Assembly (NCBI GenBank): GCA_964428975.1
Contig: CAYSAI010000005.1
Location: 10,164-74,163, forward strand
Origin: JAGOUA01 sp964428975
GTDB lineage: Bacteria; Patescibacteriota; Patescibacteriia; 2-12-FULL-60-25
Length of the DNA stretch: 64,000 nucleotides
Direction of reading: 5' to 3'
Under the pieces are notes generated by a model that was not told the origin of the DNA, made no database searches, and was given only the letters and a program-made list of their open reading frames with translations. Shown here piece after piece: positions 31,201-38,715 of the stretch (the stretch's first letter is position 1; each line of letters begins with the position of its first letter). Both the position numbers and the translations under genes were made by a program.

Positions 31201-34021
31201 CCATGCGAGGAAAACCGACCGCCGCTGGAATAACCGCTCCGTTTTCACACGCATCGTCTGCAGAGGTACATTGTTTCACGAGAAAGGTCGAACCGTTCAC
31301 CGTATTTGCATCAAGCCGCGTGGTGAAACGGACGATCATGTCGGCATTCACACACACTTGCGTTCCTCCAGGACGTCCACTCCACGGACTTGGAGAAGAG
31401 AGGCGTCGAGACGGCGGATTACATTCTTCGACCACTTCTGGATAGAGCGGAATTTCTCCCGTCGACATGCGCCACGCATAGTGCGCTTCACGAGAAACCA
31501 AGGGGCAGACACCTCCCGTTTGCGGTACACATACGCCAGAGCCTTCGCAGCATCGTTCCGTTGTCGAACAGATCGCCGCATCTTCATTACAATTGCGCAC
31601 CGTATACGGTAAGGGATTGGACACCTGTTGATTCACATCAATGGACACGGCGCCCGTACGCGCACCAGATGGCACCACCGCTCGAATAGTTTGATCGGTC
31701 CATTCAAGAATAGACCCCGCCGGCACAGGAGTTGCAGCACCCGTAAAACGCACCACGCCCGTTTGCACACCAAAACGCTCTCCCGAGAAACGCACCTCCG
31801 TTCCGGTCGGACCTGTATCTGGAAGAAGCGTGCAGAGTCCCGGTCCAGGTTCACCCGTCACCACCGTGAGATTCGCGCGATTACTCATCGCTGATCCATC
31901 TTGACGTTGAAGCGCGAGCTGATAGACCCCTGCCGCAACGCTCGCCGAAGCGCCAAGTCCCTGTCCTCGCAGCGTTGCCGGTACCTTGATCGTGATCGAC
32001 GTATTCGACCAATATCGACTCCCAAGGTCGCACGCATCCGGAAAATCCGTATCCGCATTCCCTTCGAGACCATTCGCTCCATACACCTTCACCACGCCCG
32101 CTTGATTGCCAAAATTCCGCCCACGAAGCGTGATGTACTGCCCAATAGGACCCTGCGACGGCTCAACCGCTTCAATAAGAGGTGGCTCTGTAGAGCGCGA
32201 ACCCGTCACAAGAAAGGGCGTAGGATTGCTGAATTGATCACCTACACGCACGCGAATGGTCGCAGATCCAGGGGTAAGCGCAGGAATGCTCATCCCAATC
32301 TCGCGATTTGCCCATGAACGAAAAGCGGTTACGAGCGCGCTATCCACAAACACACTTTGTGAGCTTGCGCCAAATCCTGAACCAATCAACCGCACGTTGG
32401 TTCCGATCGCTCCCTCAACAGGCGTAACGCCGCAGAGCCCTGGGTACGTCGTGGTAGAAACGGTAAACACGCCTACAAGAGGACCAAACGCGTCATTACT
32501 CCCATCTTCTAGACCTGAAACGATATTTTTCAATTTGATAGGGCCTGTTTGGGCACCGACGGGCACCTCCACAATCACCGCATTCGCTGTCCAACCCGTT
32601 CCCACTTCCGTACACGCACTCGGTAGTCTCGCGCGTATACCATTTGCAAAAAGAACCTCTCCTTCACGTGCACCAAAATTTGCGCCAGAAATCGTGACCA
32701 TGGTTCCAATCGCTGCGTCATCAGGCGTGATTCCCGTGATCACCGGCCGGTCTACGCATCGTCCTTCGGTACACACGGCGCTTGCACATTCGCTCGCGAC
32801 ACGACACGCACCTCCTGAACCGCTACAGATTCCACACCCTCCTCCACAATCTATACCTGTTTCATCTGTGTCTTGAACTCCGTTGAAACAGAGCTCAGAA
32901 CGCACCATCACCGAAACCGGTTGAGAGGTAATTCTGTTCGAATCAATGTCAAAGGCCGTCACATCGACACGATGCGCGCCAAGCGTCACACCCATCGTAT
33001 CCCACGAACCACGTCCTTCGAACGAGCGTGGTGACGTACGATCTTGTGGTACCACGCGCGCGATCATCCGCCCATCCGCCGAAAATTGCAGAAGAGAGAT
33101 ACCCGAATCATCCGACGCAGAACCAACCACCTCGACGCGGCTGTTTTGCGGAAGAGATTGCCCCTCGAACGGCTGTTGAAGGATCACGCTCGGCGGTGCC
33201 GCGTCCACAAGCGAACCCGTCGAGAATCGTTCTTCGCACACAGAACCAAGCCCTCCACACGAGATAGGTTGCCCCCCTCCGGAACGCATCGCGTTTTCTA
33301 CTTTTGCGATATACGCGGTATTTTCATCGAAACAGAACCGCGTCGCGTTTGGCGCAGGACACGCCGCAGAAGGCGTAAACGTTGCGAGACGACCTTCGAG
33401 CTCAAAGCGTCCAGCAACCACTGTTTGATCTGCCGCCTTCAGAACTTTGACGTTCGCAGACACCTGTTCTGGTGTCACGTCTTGCGTAAAGAGAAAACGT
33501 ACTTGCACGTTGCGAATAGGCACAGAACCGGAAGGCTCGATCCCTTCGAGACGGAAGCCTCCAATACCGCCCGATCCGCCAAGCGACCCCGTTCGACCGC
33601 GTCCTCCCATATCCGATGATTGTCCACCTGCCCCACCACCTCCCGTCGCATCCGTGAGAGATTTCAGAATAAAACGTGTGATCGCCCATGAGCTGAGAAT
33701 AATGATGACGCCGATTACCGCATTCCGAATGATTTTTTGCGCGTTCTCGATTTTTGTCGCATCACCACCAGACGTCATCCAAAGAAATCCTGCGTACAAA
33801 ATGAGACACACGAGAATAATACCGAGTAGCGAAAGCGCCACGTTGATGATACGCACCACGATCACGCGCGGGTCTTCCCCCGAGAGCTTCGTCGCGCTTC
33901 CCACTTGCGTGAGACCAAAATCGTCTCCTGGCGAAGTTGCTTGAGCGGAAACGGTCGCTGGCACACCAAAGAAGCTACCAAGCAAGAGACCGAGAAGAAC
34001 GAGAGAGCGCAGGCGAGTCAT
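25238..34021 (-). CDS. Giant surface protein: VirB2/TrbC-like pilin module fused to IPT/TIG, Ig-like and Cys-rich repeats
   Basis: This 2927-residue protein starts with a signal peptide (about 1-27, VSAQA). A pilin-like two-helix module follows (about 50-115; the helices flank MTSGGDATKIENAQKIIRN), then a Gly-rich linker. The topology puts the rest outside. Residues 150-400 are Ig-like. Four IPT/TIG domains start near 422, 530, 613 and 728 (GTMVTISGANFG, GQYITLRGRNFG). SbsA-type Ig domains recur near 890, 1140 and 1430. A segment near 1940-2015 (RDRTRLSDVYRMNASLEAAK ... LPRDPVNRF) looks like a type IV pseudopilin core. DUF4215-like Cys-rich repeats (CGNGRVDTGEICDDG) fill about 2195-2545; a CnaB-like domain follows. 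It has no C-terminal anchor. It lies six bases after a 646-residue paralogue. Probably an adhesin; the role is inferred. Confidence 0.8.
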   Translation of the reverse strand: MTRLRSLVLLGLLLGSFFGVPATVSAQATSPGDDFGLTQVGSATKLSGEDPRVIVVRIINVALSLLGIILVCLILYAGFLWMTSGGDATKIENAQKIIRNAVIGVIIILSSWAITRFILKSLTDATGGGGAGGQSSDMGGRGRTGSLGGSGGIGGFRLEGIEPSGSVPIRNVQVRFLFTQDVTPEQVSANVKVLKAADQTVVAGRFELEGRLATFTPSAACPAPNATRFCFDENTAYIAKVENAMRSGGGQPISCGGLGSVCEERFSTGSLVDAAPPSVILQQPFEGQSLPQNSRVEVVGSASDDSGISLLQFSADGRMIARVVPQDRTSPRSFEGRGSWDTMGVTLGAHRVDVTAFDIDSNRITSQPVSVMVRSELCFNGVQDTDETGIDCGGGCGICSGSGGACRVASECASAVCTEGRCVDRPVITGITPDDAAIGTMVTISGANFGAREGEVLFANGIRARLPSACTEVGTGWTANAVIVEVPVGAQTGPIKLKNIVSGLEDGSNDAFGPLVGVFTVSTTTYPGLCGVTPVEGAIGTNVRLIGSGFGASSQSVFVDSALVTAFRSWANREIGMSIPALTPGSATIRVRVGDQFSNPTPFLVTGSRSTEPPLIEAVEPSQGPIGQYITLRGRNFGNQAGVVKVYGANGLEGNADTDFPDACDLGSRYWSNTSITIKVPATLRGQGLGASASVAAGVYQLALQRQDGSAMSNRANLTVVTGEPGPGLCTLLPDTGPTGTEVRFSGERFGVQTGVVRFTGAATPVPAGSILEWTDQTIRAVVPSGARTGAVSIDVNQQVSNPLPYTVRNCNEDAAICSTTERCCEGSGVCVPQTGGVCPLVSREAHYAWRMSTGEIPLYPEVVEECNPPSRRLSSPSPWSGRPGGTQVCVNADMIVRFTTRLDANTVNGSTFLVKQCTSADDACENGAVIPAAVGFPRMEAADQTSSLIRFRPGSNNGRWAPSAFYQVFLTTNIRSERGLAMPPREACGAGNAYCFRFATRTSNEACAVGSVLVNPGNYEFEDVERTTDVHANPLAADDACLQLNPEGYAWTWSVRDQENRLDGRVNVTQIAGAQGHLPDQTATAQAETGLNDPSRVTASVAAGRATVSGFGEMSVVERPFTIQSYGPNCEAACTNAAVWAITSAPIRAASLTVANVVFRRCTDAECRTMDEPFSLAQSGIRVTAVPGEAAPGALGRMIFIDPGAALRTGQFYRVILRSGPSAPSGGIVSTRGRSFASLNHDQGFSWIFKTKTENTGQCTVDRVALAPDEKIETEVGARQRFVAFPFSAPDTCSETGQMLVGNRSYAWAVTNAAGQPDPSIARLVIRNDGANDELREQTATVRAGVTTGDTHLVEAIALRDPGEGETRLMTKIRATTEGRSGTADYGVLCGQRSENACRAGYGLTTGGCCALRPTILSRYPNIAGTDICRNTDIFADFSTTIDQSGLEGKIFLAERHVAVVCPAGTRSITNVLAGTSSAWYARVWTRFIAFVRPSSAIADVWCVGAVPARVEMGPQGQGTRVSLRIEDALGANKEYRVYVRGETDMTTTTRLGIFSTRGVKMEQERVEWTFRTAARICAADNVQVTDTNADSPYLFTVHPESHLWRANVQALSPTGAAVPIVSVRQYLWSWQPWVSSERTILPINPISGRDGATTNVQTNNKNGQATISARMRIDRDELNVPSSTGRVIEGAQNASARFCERPWPARDLGPFTDAASSRVLAPWAPAVASSNTFYNFSTMYCMDAGVAGEAGDLPGLRLSTAPIGRAEADQGIVRQYLLSFAEPAFRGDGIGIRLANNPTHVSARDWYDARGFRGSPQTATIDGYEAVKDGNTVYISASNMNTAGTSVASVIYILSLSQDAKSETQEIFKRLLEAFTLNVNITTGNSNVCVVPARNGGNGLLIRTRNVEENGVTTRIEETVECSADWECGAIDTNARCASIKEKAQRDRTRLSDVYRMNASLEAAKMEAGIYPALTTGSFVSGVSTSRWPSWSQTLGASLASGATLPRDPVNRFVSCGRCRANSGGALGAICSETSECARAETCVAMTGEDANRNNFDPATCWNPERQRYLCPMLAAAVGRPLTSHIYQYRTIDQGSRYELATTFEGVAASGYTPVLERNTARGGTVIYDGFCANTEYAAASTCVQGASLATGQTCRVGDTRPTACVVNGQPGTKIQICSDCTTFIDGPQTVCTANVLCGNGRVDTGEICDDGIRNGQYGFCSRTCQTPEGSCGDGVIGTGELCDNGSPAGSPAQGTSGVNGAYCGLNCTLAQSCSLDCRERAASCGDRRIDPTEECDGNTQQTAKGLCTYQGNELGNPCDSDNDCPSEGRCAQQGVPEAQPCAPQTTRLCSGGERRNQACANDAACGVDGRCIENTYPTFHVRTCGAAGEFAQCNFSESPWSACRLLASCGNGIVEANSGEQCDDGIAGNIGTGRCTPQCRLNRCGDAFAQQGVEDCDFGGRNGVRPGVVEYGSVGMMCTNECRLSAVTGGYCGNGLIESGESCDGTQIPPDATCQSLGFDYPRGTTLSCTNRCVISGCELCSTRLEASAENTIQARVNDGILQRLPLPNARVQLRYNGTPIAETFTDTTGLFRFEGVHTNTVCGNYTIVIALQGVKFNYATRILARTTDPNDGYFTYTSEAFSKNTFLDRVGRSIPNQTNVILLMPRPGTAETFVIREWTSSPEHPGQNIDPQLLMPIGMGYTYTPGTTSAPAGTYTRCRAATGCTRTINWSRMWTTPETMDQRGSLNIAQAPYAGLACSEASGDGGSSCTSSDAITETILYKRVDPVPGGVYRYFLVDFIPPNVTQQDNPAAFANPERTNSSIDTPELRTKVRVAWRNQDGFEQYREFIPYGITAPNGCLKYWHVFDQDAITGNITEVNRFMCNPWDISQGQNTPHNDHNSLMEGTLRTYINLLLTATGYPIR

Positions 34022-34027
34022 AGGTTT

Positions 34028-35968
34028 TTAGGGTCGTGGAGGTAAAGTCTGAAGGGGTCCAGGAAAGGCGCATGCCGTCGCCGATGGACGATCATCGCAG
34101 CAGTACGGACTGCCCGTGCAACGTGCCGATGACGCAGGAACGAAGCAGTTTTGATACACGTTCTGCACATCTGACGTCACAAACGGCGCGTACTCTGGAG
34201 AGATAGTTCCATCAGGTACCGTTTGCATCGGCGAAAAAGGTCGGTGTCCGATTCTCGTTCTGGATTGCGTCGCTCGATCTCCTGATTGCGCGAGCCCTCC
34301 ATCTGCTCGAAGCGGAGCCATATCTACAGTCCACCAAAACGTATCACGAAGCTCTTCTGGCTCATTTGTGCGAAGTCTGACCGTATCTGAAGAAAGCGTT
34401 GATGTTTGAAGAAGAGAATCGAAATCTGCATGAACGCTCGCATCAAGCGCGATATTACTCGCTCGCACGGCAGGCACAACGGCACGAATGGTTGGTGGTG
34501 TAAGGTTCGGACGCGCATCCGTACGAAAACGCCACGAGTAGTCGTCTTGTCCTGGACCTTGCGCGATTCCATCATCATTTCCATCAAATGAATTACCCAC
34601 GTAGTCCACGATTCCATCATAAATACTCGCTCCCCCATTCTGAATGATGCGCGCTTGCGGAGGAATTTGTGAGAGCGAAGCAGCTTTCGCGCGTACCCCA
34701 ATCGTGGAGGAAAAAGGGAGACAATACACCTGACGACCGCAGGAATTCACTCCGCACGAGACGTTCGTCACGAATTCGATCGTTCGAAAATGGTTCGAGA
34801 GCGTAAACAGTCCGCTTGGGCGCGTAGAGCCCGTACCTTGAAGAGGCGTCGCCGACACTTCGACATTTTGAAATCCTCCTCCATCACGAACAAGCCCTGA
34901 CGCGGAAATCGGGTTGAGCGCTTTATCAAAATGCATCTGTACCACGATGTTCGGCGCATATTCTGCATTCGCGGATGGAACAACGGAAACGATACGTGGT
35001 GGGGTGTTATCGATCACGGTCGACACTTCAAAACGCCACGAGTAGCCGCCCTCCGAGGAAAGATACCCCTCAATTCCTCCAAAAATAGACGGGCCTGTAC
35101 CTTCGGGCACCCATAAACGCAATGCCCGTGCTCCGCCAAGCAACCGCACCGTATAATCGGAGTTCCGTACCGCATTCCCAATCGACTGCTTTGGACGAAT
35201 GACGAGCGACTGTTTATCGAAAGAGAGATACGCTTCTAAATCTTGCGGACGAAGCGTAGTCGCCTGTTCTTGTCCTGTTTGAAATATCCGCACCGCGTCG
35301 GCACTCACATCATGCGCGGTTGTGCTGGTTGTTTCTGTCCATCCGGCGATAATACTCGCAGGATCAATGGGTTGCTTGAAAGAAATCATGATGGACGTAT
35401 TACGAGGTACGGCGCGCGCATCACGTTCTGGTATGTGATATTCGAGCACACCCGCTCCAAGCGCGCCCGCTGATCCGGGAAAACCCATACTGGTACGACG
35501 TCCTCCCCCACCACCGGCATTTTGACTTGCACCCCCACTCCCTCCCCCGCCTCCATCTGCAAGCCAATTCAGAATAAACTGCGATATCGCGAACGAAGAA
35601 GTGATAATAATAAGACCAATCACCGCGTTCTTCATGATACCTTTCGCTTTTTCAACAGGCTCGGGAGCGCCATTCGCCGTCATGTAGAGGTATCCCGCGT
35701 AGAGAAAATAGAATAGAAGGAGAATGCCTAAAAACGAGAAAAAGACATTCAACATCTTTCCAATGATCGCGTAGATATCCGTGGATGTATCCAAACCCGC
35801 TCCTGCGCCAATTGCCTGCACGCTACTCGCTCCGATATCTTGTCGCACGGCCGTTTGTGCAAGGACAGAGAGCGGCGCAAAAGCGCAAACAACCGCAAAG
35901 AAACCGATACTCACGGTGGTGAGCGATCGGATCCAAGCGGTTGCGCGGGAGGAACCCTTCCAAAGCAT
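34028..35968 (-). CDS. Surface protein: VirB2/TrbC-like pilin module fused to SbsA-type Ig-like domains
   Basis: This 646-residue paralogue of the downstream giant protein has a signal peptide (about 1-38, APLSVLAQT). Two hydrophobic helices (about 65-125) flank a short basic loop, GAPEPVEKAKGIMKN. A Gly/Ser-rich linker (GGGGGSGGASQNAGGGGG) follows. Then come Ig-like domains of the SbsA type (about 165-300 and 320-440: RAVPRNTSIMISFKQPIDPA, PPRIVSVVPSANAEYAPNIV), a small Cys-containing insert (SCGVNSCGRQVYC), a third Ig-like domain from about 490 (PPTIRAVVPAVRASNIALDA) and a Cys-rich end. Stand-alone VirB2/TrbC-like pilins of CPR have the same N-terminal module, so these two genes appear to use a pilin subunit as membrane anchor. 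No secretion-ATPase gene lies nearby. Confidence 0.78.
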   Translation of the reverse strand: MLWKGSSRATAWIRSLTTVSIGFFAVVCAFAPLSVLAQTAVRQDIGASSVQAIGAGAGLDTSTDIYAIIGKMLNVFFSFLGILLLFYFLYAGYLYMTANGAPEPVEKAKGIMKNAVIGLIIITSSFAISQFILNWLADGGGGGSGGASQNAGGGGGRRTSMGFPGSAGALGAGVLEYHIPERDARAVPRNTSIMISFKQPIDPASIIAGWTETTSTTAHDVSADAVRIFQTGQEQATTLRPQDLEAYLSFDKQSLVIRPKQSIGNAVRNSDYTVRLLGGARALRLWVPEGTGPSIFGGIEGYLSSEGGYSWRFEVSTVIDNTPPRIVSVVPSANAEYAPNIVVQMHFDKALNPISASGLVRDGGGFQNVEVSATPLQGTGSTRPSGLFTLSNHFRTIEFVTNVSCGVNSCGRQVYCLPFSSTIGVRAKAASLSQIPPQARIIQNGGASIYDGIVDYVGNSFDGNDDGIAQGPGQDDYSWRFRTDARPNLTPPTIRAVVPAVRASNIALDASVHADFDSLLQTSTLSSDTVRLRTNEPEELRDTFWWTVDMAPLRADGGLAQSGDRATQSRTRIGHRPFSPMQTVPDGTISPEYAPFVTSDVQNVYQNCFVPASSARCTGSPYCCDDRPSATACAFPGPLQTLPPRP

Positions 35969-36015
35969 GGGAAGAACAATTCAAGAGTGAAAGAACCAAA
36001 GGGCGAACGAACGTG

Positions 36016-36456
36016 TTAGGGAGCAAGTAAGCGCTCGACAATCTTCCGAACCTCATTTCCGTCAGCGCGTCCAGCTACGGCCTTCATAGCGAGACCCATC
36101 GCTTTCCCTGTATCCGTAACCCCAGAAGAGTGTACCGCGTTTCGTACGATCTCTTCAAGCTCCTCTCGCGAGAGCATCGCTGGAAGATACGCCTGCAAGA
36201 TATTGAGCTCGTGTTGCTGACGATCAGCGAGGTCCGTGCGCCCCGCATTCAAGAAATCGTTGAGCGCATCTTGATATTGCTTGACCATCGTTTTTATCAC
36301 CGCGATCGTTTCTTCTTCCACAAGGTCGTGCCCAACATCAATCTGTTTATTCTTGAGCGCTGTACGCAGAAGACGCAACGTAGACAGTCGTTCCGCGTCT
36401 TTTGTTTTCATCGCCTCTTTAAAATGGAGATCTATGGTTTGAATAAGAGTAGGCAT
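36016..36456 (-). CDS. yqeY: GatB/YqeY domain-containing protein
   Basis: The 146-residue protein is related to the C-terminal tRNA-binding domain of the amidotransferase subunit GatB. Typical are ERLSTLRLLRTALKNKQID near the N-terminus, ELNILQAYLPAMLSREELEE in the middle, and GKAMGLAMKAVAGRADGNEV near the end. The stand-alone YqeY family has no firmly established biochemical role. In many bacteria it sits directly after rpsU (bS21), as here. A TATGAT box ends six bases before its ATG. The gene is 47 bases upstream of the pilin-anchored surface genes, so it may share their transcript. Confidence 0.95.
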   Translation of the reverse strand: MPTLIQTIDLHFKEAMKTKDAERLSTLRLLRTALKNKQIDVGHDLVEEETIAVIKTMVKQYQDALNDFLNAGRTDLADRQQHELNILQAYLPAMLSREELEEIVRNAVHSSGVTDTGKAMGLAMKAVAGRADGNEVRKIVERLLAP

Positions 36457-36473
36457 AGCAACATCATAACATA

Positions 36474-36499
36474 ACAGGACGTATGAGCATACGTCCTGT
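36474..36499 (-). terminator. Perfect 12-bp hairpin between rpsU and yqeY
   Basis: ACAGGACGTATG-AG-CATACGTCCTGT lies just after the rpsU stop on the minus strand and is followed by a T-rich but interrupted tract (TATGTTATGATGTT). It probably attenuates or ends the rpsU transcript; yqeY has its own -10 box inside the tract. Confidence 0.55.
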
Positions 36500-36507
36500 G
36501 TGGCGAC

Positions 36508-36753
36508 TTATCGGCGCGTAGTGCGCTTGTTTTTTTCTTCTTTTAGCTGACCGGTCTTCGCGAGATACGTATAGTGTCCCGTGAGGGTAACGCGTCGCAA
36601 AGCACCGTCGCGACGTTTGTTGCGATTCGGTTCGTGCTTGTGATGCTGACGGCGACGTACTTCTTGATTGAGGCACGTATCCTGACAGCGACGCTTAAAG
36701 CGTCCGAGAAGCGAGTCGAAAGACTCATTTTTTTTGCGTTTAACATCTGCCAT
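36508..36753 (-). CDS. rpsU: Small ribosomal subunit protein bS21
   Basis: The 81-residue basic protein binds near the anti-Shine-Dalgarno end of 16S rRNA. The start was set at MADVKRKKNESFDSLLGRFK, behind AAGGAG (36763-36768), one of the few strong Shine-Dalgarno sites among the housekeeping genes here. FKRRCQDTCLNQEVRRRQHH corresponds to the bS21 core (usually RFKRxVxxxGIL...). The protein is somewhat longer than usual, with a basic tail, YLAKTGQLKEEKNKRTTRR. yqeY follows, the common bS21 neighbour. Confidence 0.85.
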   Translation of the reverse strand: MADVKRKKNESFDSLLGRFKRRCQDTCLNQEVRRRQHHKHEPNRNKRRDGALRRVTLTGHYTYLAKTGQLKEEKNKRTTRR

Positions 36754-36856
36754 AAAAGCCACGCTCCTTTCTGTAGAAAAACTCACTCCTAAGGAATGGT
36801 GCGTGGAGCGTAGCAAAAGACCAACAGAGAGTCAAAAAAACCGTATGAAAGAGCTC

Positions 36857-36893
36857 TTGTCAATGTCCTCTCCTTTATGTACAATTTGTACAT
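36857..36893 (+). promoter_or_regulatory. Promoter with palindromic operator for the toxin-antitoxin operon
   Basis: TTGTCA (36857-36862), a 17-base spacer and TACAAT (36880-36885) form a near-ideal promoter. The perfect palindrome ATGTACAA-T-TTGTACAT (36877-36893) covers the -10 box and ends on the base before the ATG at 36894. The message must be leaderless or nearly so, and an antitoxin bound to the palindrome would block RNA polymerase directly. Confidence 0.75.
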
Positions 36894-37145
36894 ATGCAAG
36901 TCCTAACGACAACCGCCGCTCGAAAAAATATCAGCGCTATTATAGACCGTGTCAAAATGCACGGCGAAGTGTTTGGCATCGGTCGTCGACACTCTATAGA
37001 CGCGCTTATTATCCAGTTTCCTCATACATACAACAAAGACCTGAACGAAATAACAAATATCAACGCTCTATCGCATAGCTTTGATTTTTTAGCAGAAGAA
37101 CCAGAGCTCTATTCGATATCTGATCTAAAGAAGAGGTATGTGTAA
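36894..37145 (+). CDS. Phd/YefM-like antitoxin
   Basis: The 83-residue protein begins MQVLTTTAARKNISAIIDRV. Like Phd/YefM antitoxins, it opens with a short strand and a helix (TAARKNISAIIDRVKMHGEV) that dimerise on operator DNA. The C-terminal part (AEEPELYSISDLKKRY) would wrap the toxin. Its end overlaps the toxin start by eight bases. It sits behind a promoter whose -10 box lies within a palindrome, as expected for autoregulation. The family link is by pattern and position; the sequence is divergent. Confidence 0.7.
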   Translation: MQVLTTTAARKNISAIIDRVKMHGEVFGIGRRHSIDALIIQFPHTYNKDLNEITNINALSHSFDFLAEEPELYSISDLKKRYV

Positions 37146-37467
37146 AGGAACGATCGTTCTTGTACCTTTCCCCTTTACGGATGTATCAGGAAACAAGATA
37201 CGCCCATGCTTAGTTCTTTATGCACAAAAGAACGGCGAAGACTGTATCGTTGCGTTTATTTCATCCGTACAACAAAAACAAGCGAACGCAGCTCATCTCA
37301 AAATGAAAGCAACAAAAATAAACGGGCTGAAGATGGATTCCGTGATTAAGCTGGATAAAATAGCCACCCTTCAGAAGAAGAGCGTGCTTGGTGAGCTAGG
37401 ATCGATTGAGCCGGCACTGCTCAAAAAAGTTGATTTGCAGTTAAAAAGAATATTCGATCTTCCGTAA
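37138..37467 (+). CDS. PemK/MazF-family endoribonuclease toxin
   Basis: The 109-residue protein shows the PemK/MazF opening GTIVLVPFPFTDVSGNKIRP followed by CLVLY, a serine-containing strand (VAFISSVQQKQ), and DSVIKLDKIATLQKKSVLGE, which matches the C-terminal half of the fold. MazF-type toxins cleave mRNA at short sequences and slow growth when the antitoxin is lost. The antitoxin gene overlaps its start. Length is normal, so the module looks intact. Stress response or genome stabilisation is the likely role. Confidence 0.85.
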   Translation: MCKGTIVLVPFPFTDVSGNKIRPCLVLYAQKNGEDCIVAFISSVQQKQANAAHLKMKATKINGLKMDSVIKLDKIATLQKKSVLGELGSIEPALLKKVDLQLKRIFDLP

Positions 37468-37556
37468 CGCCCCTTCCTTGACCAGTCCCCTGCTTTCCCG
37501 TATCCTTCCCCCACTTGATCGGGTAGGTTATCGGTCTGACGGCTTTACGTTCAGCG

Positions 37557-38672
37557 ATGATCGAGACGATCACCCAAAATTCCATGTCTCCTGTAGATAC
37601 ATCCCCCCTCGCGCAGCTTCTCAATGATGAAGTATATACGCATTTTCCGCGCGTTGGCGATGTCGTAAAAGGTACGGTGGTGGCCGTTGGTCGAAATGAA
37701 GTGCGGTGTGATTTGAACGGTCTTTCCGTAGGACTCATTCGTGGACCAGAACTCGATAAAAACCTCGATCTTCGCGTAGGCGATGATGTAGAAGCGAGCG
37801 TCATCGAACTCGACAACGAGTTTGGTGAGCTTGAACTTTCGTTGAAAGGCGCCGGCCGCAAGCGCGCATGGGACAAAATCAAAGAACTCTTCACCCAAGG
37901 CACGATTTTGACGATCAAGATCATGGATGCGAACAAAGGCGGGCTCATCACGCGCGTCGAGAACGTTCCCGCGTTCGTTCCTGTGTCCCAACTTTCGCCA
38001 AACAACTACCCACGTGTGGCAGGCGGCGAAAAGTCCAAAATTCACGAAAAACTCAAGAGTCTTGTGAATAGCATGCTCGAAGTCAAGATTATTGATGTAA
38101 ACGAAGAGGAAGAAAAGATCGTGGTTTCTGAAAAAGCCGTGTGGGAAACAAAGCAAGAATCCGTCCTATCGAAGTATAAAGTGGGTGATACGGTAGAAGG
38201 CGCTGTTACAGCGGTGACAGATTTCGGCGCATTCGTGCGTTTCGAAGAGAACCTCGAAGGACTTGTCCATATCAGCGAAATCGCGTGGCAACGTATCGAT
38301 CATCCTCGCGATGTTCTCAAGATGAGTGATCGTGTACGCGCAGAAATCATCAATATTGAGGGGTCAAAAATCTTCCTTTCGATGAAAAAACTCATTGACG
38401 ATCCTTGGAAGAGCGTCGCCGACCGCTATAAAGTAGGACAACTCATCAAAGGAAAAGTGCTCAAAATCAATCCGTTCGGCCTCTTTGTGGAGCTCGATGC
38501 AGACATTCATGGCCTTGCGCATATCAGCGAACTCGCGAACAAACCCGTGAAAGACGTAAACGAAGTGGCGCGCATCGGTGATGAATTCGACTTCCGCATC
38601 ATCAATGTTGATCCGGAGAACCATCGCTTAGGACTCTCCCTTCGCAAGCAAAAAGACGCGAAAGAAGCATAG
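37557..38672 (+). CDS. rpsA: Ribosomal protein S1-like protein with four S1 domains
   Basis: The 371-residue protein has four OB-fold S1 domains, opening about at residues 34 (GDVVKGTVVAVGRNEVRCDL), 115 (QGTILTIKIMDANKGGLITR), 205 (VGDTVEGAVTAVTDFGAFVR) and 292 (VGQLIKGKVLKINPFGLFVE). The last two are the most conserved, with GLVHISEIAW and GLAHISELAN. Enterobacterial S1 has six; four-domain forms are usual in several other phyla, including CPR. It binds mRNA and may help 30S loading. The extra N-terminus is acidic. A strong terminator follows. The ATG at 37557 has no Shine-Dalgarno; an ATG at 37584 is an alternative. Confidence 0.93.
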   Translation: MIETITQNSMSPVDTSPLAQLLNDEVYTHFPRVGDVVKGTVVAVGRNEVRCDLNGLSVGLIRGPELDKNLDLRVGDDVEASVIELDNEFGELELSLKGAGRKRAWDKIKELFTQGTILTIKIMDANKGGLITRVENVPAFVPVSQLSPNNYPRVAGGEKSKIHEKLKSLVNSMLEVKIIDVNEEEEKIVVSEKAVWETKQESVLSKYKVGDTVEGAVTAVTDFGAFVRFEENLEGLVHISEIAWQRIDHPRDVLKMSDRVRAEIINIEGSKIFLSMKKLIDDPWKSVADRYKVGQLIKGKVLKINPFGLFVELDADIHGLAHISELANKPVKDVNEVARIGDEFDFRIINVDPENHRLGLSLRKQKDAKEA

Positions 38673-38680
38673 AAGAACAA

Positions 38681-38715
38681 AAACTTCCCGCTCATATGAG
38701 CGGGAAGTTTTTTTA
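38681..38715 (+). terminator. Rho-independent terminator after rpsA
   Basis: ACTTCCCGCTCAT pairs with ATGAGCGGGAAGT (38683-38708) and is followed by TTTTTTTA. Confidence 0.92.

Noticed and set aside
25238..35968. A complete type IV secretion or conjugation locus
   Set aside because: Only pilin-like N-terminal modules are present; no ATPase, channel or coupling-protein gene lies in the window.
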